Assembly: GCF_030272615.1 (NCBI RefSeq)
Contig: NC_081406.1
Coordinates: 473,616,900-473,680,899, forward strand
From: Cryptomeria japonica
Taxonomy: Eukaryota; Streptophyta; Pinopsida; Cupressales; Cupressaceae
Length of the DNA: 64,000 nt
Direction: 5' to 3'
The notes under the pieces were generated by a model that was not told where the DNA came from, made no database searches, and worked only from the letters and a program-made list of their open reading frames with translations. Shown piece by piece: positions 55,994-64,000 of this stretch. A program made the position numbers and the translations under genes. How positions within the stretch are numbered: the first letter of the stretch is position 1; each line of letters opens with the position of its first letter.

Positions 55994-57170
55994 TTAGTTT
56001 CTAAAAATGTAGATGTCTCCTTCTTTTAAATCATTATCATGGACAAGGAATTTCCAGCCTATAGAGAATATAGGCGTATTATTGTTAATGATGCATGAGA
56101 CTTTCCATTCATTATCTCGGCCAACCAAAAGAGCTATTTCACTTTGTTGTTTAGGCAATCAAACTGCATTTGCATAGCGCTTCTGGAATTTTTGCATTTG
56201 CAAATCATGTCAAAAACATTGTTATTTGAACCAAGAAATCATTTTGTTAAATACCTATAATGTTGAAAAACCTCTAGTTTTAATTTAAATTTGCAAATAA
56301 AAATATCAGGAAAGAAATTAGAGGATTTGATCTTTACCAAGATCAGTGGTCGATTTGTATTCCAAAATTTCATAACCATTGTACAAAAAGGTTTATCTGA
56401 TTTGAAAAGAGTGGCATACTCAATTGGCATGATGCATGGTTGGCCTAGAACAAAATTAAGTTTCTTGTTAGATCAAATGAAAATTGGAATTATTAGTTCG
56501 ATATGGTTAAGAAAGTTATGGAATGTACACAAGTAGAAAGCTTTTTACTTTTTTTAGCTAAACTTTTTCTTACTGGTTAATGAAGATCTCCTTTTTCTTT
56601 TTTGTTTTTTAGTATCTACTTCAAGTTCATAATTGTTTTCATTGTCAGAAACTAAATTAATCACTAGTTTATTGAAGCAAGTTATGAAATGTACAAAAGT
56701 AGAAAGCTTTTTACTTTTTGAGGTAAACTAATTCTTATTGATTAATGAAGATCTCCTTTTTGCTTTTCATTTTTTAGTAACCGCTTCAAGTTCATAATTG
56801 TTTTCATCATTAGAAACTAAATCAATCACTACTTTATTTTTCACTGTTTCAAGTGAATTATGCTTTTTGGGAGCAAGGTATGGAAAGCCATGAATATTGG
56901 AATTTTTTTTGCACCTAATTATTGCATAAATATCAACGTCCAAGCAAGAGTTCCTTGTGTAGCTGAAGACAAGAATATCTCCAAATTCTAGCATGTGATA
57001 TCTCACAAATTCTTTTCAGCCATGCCCAAATTCAAGTTTATTGTTTTTGTTTACTAACTGCACATTCCATTATTGCCCAGTTGTACCTTGCAATACTACA
57101 TGGGTGACTTTCTCATTTGAATATTCAGTAACAAATGCAAGGGGATTGATATGCATGTAACACATTCCAC
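55994..57170 (-). pseudogene. Two-domain B3 transcription-factor gene remnant (REM-like)
   Basis: On minus, about 57165-56905 encodes a B3 DNA-binding domain: INPLAFVTEYSNEKVTHVVL, WNVQLV, EFGHG then KEFVRYHMLEFGDILVFSY. A second B3 follows: EYATLFKSDKPFCTMVMKF (about 56425-56370), then, past an intron-like gap, SEIALLVGRDNEWKVSC, GWKFLVHDNDLKEGDIYIF, ending at 55996-55994. B3 proteins are plant-specific nuclear DNA-binding factors; two B3 domains with a charged linker is a REM layout. Stops TAA (57072-57070), TGA (57018-57016, at a conserved Trp) and TGA (56161-56159) disable it. A 166-bp duplication lies in the linker. Exon borders are uncertain. Confidence 0.72.
56515..56846. repeat. 166-bp tandem duplication in the B3 linker
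   Basis: Copies start GTTATGGAATGTACAC at 56515 and GTTATGAAATGTACAA at 56681 and stay similar for about 165 bases, so the linker encodes the same YELE(V/A)xTKK segment twice on the minus strand. Confidence 0.85.
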
Positions 57171-57572
57171 AATAGAATTTCACAAGTTTCAAATAATTTA
57201 CATGAGATTTTCTAAAGTAAAACACATTGGAGGAAAAGAACTATAGAACTTACTAGCTTCTCTGCAAATTATTCAAGCATGAGTTTAAAAAAGAGGCATA
57301 TTTGCCATGCTTTTTTATAACAGTTCTAGATACATCTTGTACATGATACAAAAATGATTTTTATTTTTTATTTCTCCATGGCAAGGTCAGCTAGAATGGC
57401 TATAAAAATAACACAAGATAAAACTATTAAAATTTTGCATTGGTCTAAAAGAAATGATAAAAGGTGTTTCTATTTATATTCATATTAATAATCGATAAAA
57501 GTTATAAAATGAGCTCCATGCATTTAAAAGGTTTAGATATATTATGGTAAATAAAGTTAAATATACAATATG
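57171..57572. other. Unassigned sequence upstream of the B3 remnant
   Basis: AT-rich. The part near 57175-57260 may be an earlier exon of the B3 gene on minus (acceptor-like TTTGCAG near 57261), but I cannot place it. Confidence 0.45.
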
Positions 57573-57587
57573 ATCCACATAAGAATT

Positions 57588-59004
57588 TTTTATTTATTTT
57601 TATCGATAATGTTTAATTTTATTAATATAAAATAAAGTAGTACATCTTCAAAAGGAAACATCTTAGGTCAAAAAACACCCAACCACCTTTCCACCATACC
57701 ACTCTTTCAAACAAACCACTACCCGAATACAGAGTTGCAGACCCACCCAAAAATCCTACTGTATCAAATCGCTTATCATACAATCGATACATATGTGGGA
57801 TCAAAATTAGAAGTTTAAGTCTAATGAGCTGAAATAAAAGCCTTAATTGAATAGAGGCAAACAACCATAAACAAATTAACTGACAGTACCTGAAAGAATT
57901 GCCAAAGGTGCGTTCATCTTCGCCATCTCTGTAGTCATGCGTCTGGTCCTCGGGCATAGCCTTCTCCCACTTGCTTCCACATCTCTTGCTTCCTCATGGG
58001 CCTACCTTATAATACCTTCCAGTTCTATTATCTGCACGTACATTTTCAGTGCCTCCCATCCTCTTCTCGCCATCTCTTTAAACTTGGCCTTCATCATTTC
58101 CCGTCATCTAAGGAAATGAATATGTCTACCCCTTATATCTTGGTGGCACTCCAAAATATCATCAGAGACATCAAACCCCTGATCCGGTACTTCCCACTCC
58201 AACAATGACTCCAAATTATTCAGATATTCTGGTGGCACAATTGCCTTCATTACCCTGCGAACTTCCGCACACGAGTCCAATTTGAGCCCCCACACCTTAA
58301 TAAGGGAGTAAATATCCACCCTTGTCTAATATCTATGGCCAATTACCTCCACATCTTCCCCCAAAACCAGTTGCACACTCTTCAGAAACAAAGGTTCCTT
58401 CGAGCAGAACATGCTCTTCAAGCGTTCTTTTGAAACTGACCCCAAGAATGTCATCAACAATTTGGTGGTTTTCAACGTGAAGTTGGCCTCCATTGCACTT
58501 GCCAAACACAAAACCAGCCTCACTCTATCAATAATCCACCTTTGTCCCACGTTTGATTACACATCCGCTGTCGCATTCCCACCCCTTCTAATATGTGATA
58601 TGCAAAAATCTTGGAAGTTATTGTTTGAACAAATCAGTGCTATGAATTTATTTAATTTACAACTTGGGATACACCTTTCATAATTGCATCCACCACTACC
58701 TTGGAATATCCTTCCAAATGCACCTTCGGGACATACATGTTAGTGGCCAATTCGACTGCTAGTAAGGCGACTTGCACCTCTGCTTCATTAATAGTCTCGT
58801 CACGTAGCCTCTGCGCTCCCTTGAAAAGAATTATCCCTTCCTCATCACAAGCAACATGTCCCGCCCCTGAGATGCCCGGGTTACCTCTAGATGCCCCATC
58901 AAAATTTATTTTGATCCCCCCTTTCTCTAGATTAGACCACACTTCCTCCTTTTGCCTATGCACCCCACACGAAGGATGAACCCTTGAGAACCCATGAACG
59001 AGTC
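57588..59004 (-). mobile_element. 5'-truncated L1-type LINE
   Basis: A 15-bp target duplication ATCCACATAAGAATT is exact at 57573-57587 and 59005-59019. The minus-strand copy ends ATTATCGATAAAAATAAATAAAAAA, a plant L1 3' end. Its 5' end starts inside ORF2 just before the RNase H domain, as usual for truncated reverse transcription. Between RNase H and the tail there is about 900 bp of 3' sequence with helical, charged readable protein (58104-58319), possibly the rest of the ORF2 C-terminus. Confidence 0.92.
58557..58963 (-). pseudogene. LINE ORF2 RNase H domain (RVT_3 type)
   Basis: The frame reads INFDGASRGNPGISGAGHV, then NEAEVQVALLAVELATN and the expected third acidic motif position as HLEGYSKVVVDAI, where the usual Asp is Gly-Tyr. 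After a stop and frameshift near 58652 it ends HIRRGGNATADV (stop 58559-58557). These are the D-x-x-x-G-NPG and E motifs of plant LINE RNase H. It is the C-terminal part of a longer ORF2 that was lost by 5' truncation. Confidence 0.85.
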
Positions 59005-59304
59005 ATCCACATAAGAATTCTTAACTAAAATAAATCAAACTAAATAAATGTAAATATTATATTCTATGGTTTCATATATAAAACTATACATAACAATAAT
59101 TACTTTTAAAACTCACATTCAAAGCAAAAATCTAAAATATTTATTTTTTATATTCTATCTTTTCCAAATATTATTTTTAAAATTCACATAGTATATACTA
59201 ATCTTTACATTTGTTAAAAACATTTAATTTTATTTTGTGGGTTTCATACAATCAAATTTTAAATAGTTGTAATATATAGATATTCATAAGATAATAATAA
59301 TATT

Positions 59305-59616
59305 TTTTTGTATTAAGTATCATAGAATCACAAAGCTCATTTTTTGCTCATTCGAGCATCCACGTTACAAACTTATTACAAATACCAGCTCCTTTCGAGC
59401 AAACTTATTACAAATACTAGCTCCTTTCGAGCACCAAACTAGAAACAACAATTGGAAGACCAAGGGTCACAACTTAGAAATCCACTTTAAATAAACCAAT
59501 GGAAGACCAAGAGTCACAACTTATAATCTACACAAAGGTGTCCCTCATGGGAGTTGAACTTGGGTCTCCACATCGAGAGCTCAATGCTTTAACCAACTAA
59601 GCTCAATCCCTTGGAC
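59305..59616 (-). mobile_element. tRNA-derived SINE
   Basis: A 14-bp duplication ATAATAATAATATT is exact at 59291-59304 and 59617-59630. On minus the head reads GGGATTGAGCTTAGTTGG (A-box region) and, 30 or so bases on, CAAGTTCAACTCC (B box), as in a tRNA-like Pol III promoter; the tail ends in a short A-run at 59305. The body has two internal duplications: a 32-bp unit (59369-59400, 59401-59432, one mismatch) and a looser 48-bp unit (about 59449-59540). It resembles plant Au-type SINEs in its head; the family is not proven. Confidence 0.85.
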
Positions 59617-59630
59617 ATAATAATAATATT

Positions 59631-60038
59631 ATTAATAGATTAAAGTTATAAAATAAGTCCAATATAAAGTATCTTTTTAAATTGGTATTTAATTTTTTTT
59701 AAATATGTAAATAAAAAAAATATTAAAAAAATTTAAGAAATATGTAAATATAAAAAATCATTTCTATTCTATCTTTAGAGATATGATTTTAAAAAATTTT
59801 AGAATATTTTTTTCCTAAATTTATATTAAAATATTACAAAAGCGAAGATAACACATACATATATAGAATAAATAGAATAAATATATGCTAAATAAAAAGC
59901 ATTCTATTTTATTTTAACAAACAAATTTTAAAACAATATTTTTATTTAAATAAAAAATATTTATTTAATCTAAAAATAGCGAATTTTGTTGTGAACTTTA
60001 TTCTTTGATGTTTTGTGGCATATTTCTGACTTGCAAAT
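59631..60038. other. AT-rich sequence before the LINE
   Basis: Very AT-rich and low complexity, no genes. The last 60 or so bases may be the LINE 5' untranslated region. Confidence 0.6.
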
Positions 60039-62085
60039 ATGCGTATTACTAAGTTCTCGGTGGATGTGGCTTCTTCCTCGACGGGGAATGGGGACAATGG
60101 CTAGCAGCTAGTTTTGGGCAAGAATGCCAAGCATAGATTGCGGTCTAGGTGTTGGCCTACCGGTGCCAATGCAATGCCTCTGCATTCCTCTGTTGATCCT
60201 ATCCTCATGGGGACAAAATATGTCTGCTTTCAAAACCCAAACAATTTGCCTCCTGGTGGTCGTGGCTCTATCAAGGCTACAAGGGAATATAGAAAAACCC
60301 TCAATGATCGTTGGCTCTCCTCGGCTAGTGTTAAACCCCTCTTCCCTTCAAAAGGAAAAGAAAATAAACCCATACATCCCCGCCCATTGAAATCTAACCC
60401 CTATGCTCCTTCCACCCCTCTGTCATCGAATAACCCTAATAGGGTCGTGCCTAATCCCGTTGCCGCCCCTCCTTCTGCTTCCCTTTCAATTGTGAAAAAA
60501 CCCTTAACTAAGCAGTTTAATTTGGATTTGGAGCTACTCCGCCCCCATTTGGACTTTTATCAGAACAAATCTATTATTACCCATTACTTGGGCAATGGTG
60601 TCGCTTTTCCAGAATTGAAGGAGTGGTGGAAAATCAGGTTTCACAATAAGGTAGGTGTTTTTAACCTTGGATATAATTTATTTTTAATTACATGTATAGA
60701 TTCTAAACTAAAGAAAGAAATTTTAGAAGATGATGTCCTTCTGCTCAATGGACATGTATTTCACTGCTTTGATTGGATCCCCAATTTCAGTTCGAAACTG
60801 TTTAAACCTAAGTTATTTTTCAGTTGGGTCAATATCAGTCCACTTCTGGTGGAATTTCAATCCGTGGAGGTGGTGAATGTGATTGCTTCTTCATTAGGGT
60901 ATTGTTTAGCTATAGAAGGAATTCATAAATATAGTCTGGATAAAGATGTTAAATTTCTCTTGTAATTTGATACTGACTACCCAATATTGGATCCTGTTGA
61001 GTTGATCACTCCCAATGGAACTTGGACCATCCACCCTACTATCTTCAATGGTCTTATTGATTCATTGGATATCGTTCCAGCTAGGGGACAACCGTCGTCT
61101 CCGCAGAAGGCTTCTAAAGTTAACCATGGAAAAAATGCCTTGGGTGGAAATCCTAGACCGTCTAATCCTAAACCTTACCTTTCTCTGGTGGATCATAGTC
61201 CAAATTCAACCAAGGTTGCTGTAGTTAACCAAGCGTTCCCACATCAGCCCAAAGAGACAACCATCCAAAGGCCAATGGTGGCCAATGGGACATGCTCCAA
61301 CCCTACTCTAAAATCACCCTTAAACATTCAAAGCAGTACAACAGGTTCATCCTCCTCTACCTCTCCCAGTCATTCCTCTTCACCGCCATTTTCTAGATCC
61401 AAATCAAAAAAGCATAATATGACTCAGCCATCATCTACCTCGAAGAGTCTAGAGAAGCATAAGCCCTCTTCAACAAATGCCTGTTCTGCCTTTACTCATA
61501 AGCCTAACAACTTAAGTTCATCGAGCATCCTGGAAAAAAGTTATCCATTGCCCCTCGAATTGTGTGCAAGTCAACAATAATTTGGATAGAGACTCCATCA
61601 CTTTAAATAAAGAAGCCCTTAATGATCTGCTTGAATTCACCAATGCCTTGAAAGCTGACATAGTGGAGAAAATAGAAATTGTTAATCATAGCCTGGTTGG
61701 TATAATTGATAAGGGAAATATCAATTCCTCCCCAACCTTTGTCACCTCAGATATCCTGAGACATAATAAGGATAAATCAGATAATAATATATTTAGCCCC
61801 CAAAATCATCATAAAACTGAAATTTTGAATGGGTAGATCTGTTTGACAGAACAAGGGATGGATCCTATGGAACATTGCCACGATTATTAATTGGATATAG
61901 GTCCATTGGGTCTATCTCTTAATCTAGTAGGTAGAACTAAGCCGGACTGTGGATCTTCTCAAAAGAGGCAGGGGAGAAGACCCAATTTTGAACTTCGACT
62001 CAGGGCAGTTGAGGCTTTGGATCAAACTAAGATCACAAACATTTTTAATGCAAGGAGGGGGAAGTTCCCTCCCACCTTGCCATGA
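60039..62085 (+). pseudogene. LINE ORF1, DUF4283-like RNA-binding protein, broken
   Basis: ATG at 60039 opens MRITKFSVDVASSSTGNG; TAG at 60102-60104 then cuts it and the frame runs on to 60965. A Pro/Ser-rich part is followed at about 60590-60900 by the DUF4283 pattern (FNLGYNLFLITCIDSKLK, LLNGHVFHCFDWIPNF). This domain is typical of ORF1 of plant L1 elements and is thought to bind the element RNA. A stop at 60963-60965 precedes a Ser/Pro/Asn-rich tail to about 61580, then a frameshift and further pieces (61564-61836, 61891-62085). The final stop TGA at 62083-62085 overlaps the ORF2 start. Confidence 0.85.
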
Positions 62086-64000
62086 AAATTATTACAAGGA
62101 ATGTTAGGGGCATCAATGACCCTAACAAGCAACGCATCCTCAAGTGTTGCATCTTTAATATTAGAGCCGAGATTGCCATTATTCAAGAAACCAAGTTAGA
62201 TAATGTGGGAGGGGAACAATTTGGCAGAAGATTAGGTAATTTTAATTGGATGGGAGTTCCGATGGAAGGAGCTTATGGGGGCCTAGGGATAATTTGGGAC
62301 CCTAGGCGCATTTCCGTAGTCAATTTGGAAAGGAACATATATTGGATGAGCTCAGAGGTTAGGTATGTCAATAACAGTTTAGACTTTGTCTTAATTAATG
62401 TCTATGGCCCTACCCCCAATGAACTAAAACGTAGAGTCTGGGAGGATATATGAGTATTTTTAAACAATCATAATGATAAAAATTGCCTATTAGGAGGAGA
62501 ATTTAATGCCATAAGTGATCTGTCTAAGAAATCAGGGGGTCGTTCTTGAGAACCCCAATCCCTCATAGATTTTAGGAATTGGTCATATCAGAATAATTTA
62601 ATTGACATTCTCACAGATAATGGAGTTTTTACCTGGACCAACAGAAGATCTGGCTTTAGTATAATTGCAGAAAGACTCAATAGATTTTTCTCTAAAGGAA
62701 ATTTAGGTAACTTCAATAATAACATCCTGAAGGAATCCATTCTACCTATCTCAAGCTCAGACCATTTCCTGGTACAACTCACTATTACAGAAGATCATAA
62801 GCCTCTAAACTGTCCTTTCAAATTTGAGCTTATGTGGTTGAAGGAAGAAAATTTACAAAAATGATTGAGAACTGGTGGAACTCCTATAAGGTCTCAGGAT
62901 CTAAACTTTTCTGTTTTGTATCAAAACTTAAAAGGGTTAAACAATCCCTTTTATCTTGGAATCGGGAGAAATTTGGCAACATGTTTGATACTAAGAACCA
63001 AATTGAGACATAATTAGGTAGATTAAATGAGAGTTATTAATCGAGGAATGGATTAAGATCGATATAACAAAGAAAGAGAGTTAATGAAAAAATATGAAGA
63101 TATATTATCAAAAGAAGAAATCTTTTGGAAACAAAAATCTAGAGAAACCTGGCTTGCTGAGGGGGATAGAAATACTAAAAAATTTCATGCTAGTACGAAA
63201 GAAAGGAACATAATTAATAAGATCACCAAAATTAAAGACTACAATGGAAATTTAATAGATAATTATGAGGGCATAGCCGATGTTGCAGTTAATTTCTTTC
63301 AACAATTGTTAAATGCCAATTCCTCTAATCTATTCACTCAAGAAAGCCTTCTGCATAACATCCACAAAATCTTAATTAAAGAGAACAATCAGATGCTAAA
63401 CAAAGTTTTTACCTTGGAAGAAATCGAAGCTACAGTTAAAGATTTGCACCCGGACAAGGCCCCTGGGCCGAACGGGTTTCCTGCAGCCTTCTTTCATTCA
63501 TGCTGGCATTTTTGGGGAATTGAACTTGTAGAGGCCTTAGAAAGTGCCAAAAAATCGGGTAGGATCCTTCGAGAGATTAACAATACCTTTATTGCCCTCA
63601 TCCCAAAAATAGAGGCCATAGTGAGTATGGAAGAATATAGACCTATTGCCCTGTGTAACATGCTTTATAAAATATTAACCAAAACATTAGCCAATACGAT
63701 GAAACCATTGCTCCCCATTATTATATCAGAAGAGCAAACAAGATTTGTTCCCAGAAGATCAATATTTGATGGCGTAATCATAGCTCATGAGGCAATTCAC
63801 TCCATCCAAACGAACTTGCATCCTTCAATGCTCATCAAGTTGGATATAAGGAAAGAATACAACAAAGTTGACTAGATATTTCTCTGTAAATGTATGGCAG
63901 CCTTTGGATTCAATAAAAGCTAGATCAACCTGATATTTGAATGTATCTCAACCCCACATTTCTCAGTTCTTGTGAATGGAGCTCCCCAAGGTAGTTCTCG
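62082..64000 (+). pseudogene. LINE ORF2: endonuclease and reverse transcriptase, partial and broken
   Basis: ATG at 62082 opens MKIITRNVRGINDPNKQR. The APE-type endonuclease has IIQETK (catalytic Glu), GGLGIIWDP, LINVYGP, GGEFNA (Glu replaces the usual Asp of GGDFNA), FTWTNRR and SSSDHFLV. Reverse transcriptase follows with HPDKAPGPNGFPAAFF, FIALIPK, EYRPIALCNMLYKI and MLIKLDIRKEYNKV, where the first catalytic Asp is present. The last coded part is VLVNGAPQGSS at the window edge. Stops at 62451-62453 and 63873-63875 and frame changes between about 62860 and 63084 break it. The enzyme would nick the target and copy RNA there. Confidence 0.92.

Larger units (their letters stand above)
60039..64000 (+). 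mobile_element. L1-type LINE with ORF1 and ORF2, runs off the window
   Basis: ORF1 (DUF4283-type nucleic-acid-binding protein) and ORF2 (endonuclease, reverse transcriptase) follow each other on plus with an ATGA overlap. The 5' end is probably complete because ORF1 starts near a clear base-composition change. Multiple stops and frameshifts show an inactive copy. The 3' end is outside the window, so no target duplication can be checked. Confidence 0.9.

Overview
This window is nuclear DNA of a plant with a large, repeat-filled genome. It holds nested Ty1/copia and Ty3/gypsy LTR retrotransposons, solo LTRs, L1-type LINEs and a tRNA-derived SINE. It also has initiator-Met and Arg-type tRNA primer sites and a decayed plant-specific B3-domain gene. 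A gymnosperm such as a conifer fits best, but that is inference. I see no intact host gene. Almost every coding region carries stops or frameshifts.

Layout. (1) 70-9618: a complete but broken Ty1/copia element with target duplication CTATA. A gypsy-type solo LTR (4592-6460) sits inside its reverse-transcriptase domain. (2) 9624-12498: unassigned sequence with a probable LINE 3' tail. (3) 12504-20415: a complete LTR element (duplication GTATT) with no pol. It carries a gag-like gene with several zinc knuckles and a very long ORF of unknown function (15617-18927). (4) 20421-23462: unassigned sequence ending in two microsatellites. (5) 23463-40026, minus strand: a young 16.6-kb Ty3/gypsy element of the Tat/Ogre type. 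It has a G-patch, two RNase H domains and an Arg-tRNA primer site, and it landed inside a microsatellite. (6) About 40119-55009, minus strand: an older pol-less element with the same plan as (3). Its long ORF is homologous to the one in (3). That ORF is split by an 8.3-kb plus-strand insertion (42308-50604), which carries an array of about 13 hairpins and another long pol-less ORF. Two more solo LTRs lie in this region. (7) 55994-57170, minus: a pseudogene with two B3 domains. (8) 57588-59004, minus: a 5'-truncated LINE with a 15-bp duplication. (9) 59305-59616, minus: a SINE with a 14-bp duplication. (10) 60039 to the window end: an L1-type LINE with ORF1 and ORF2.

How the parts work together. 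The copia, gypsy and LINE elements encode or once encoded their own replication enzymes. The two pol-less elements (12504-20415 and 40119-55009) have LTRs, initiator-Met primer sites and polypurine tracts. They would need reverse transcriptase and integrase from copia relatives such as the one at 70-9618. The conserved long ORF in both of them and the hairpin array at 42509-44959 are the least explained parts of the window. Insertion order can be read from the nesting. The gypsy element is younger than the microsatellite it splits; by hand count its LTRs differ at about 15 of 2028 positions. The 12504-20415 element is older, at about 45 of 1151.
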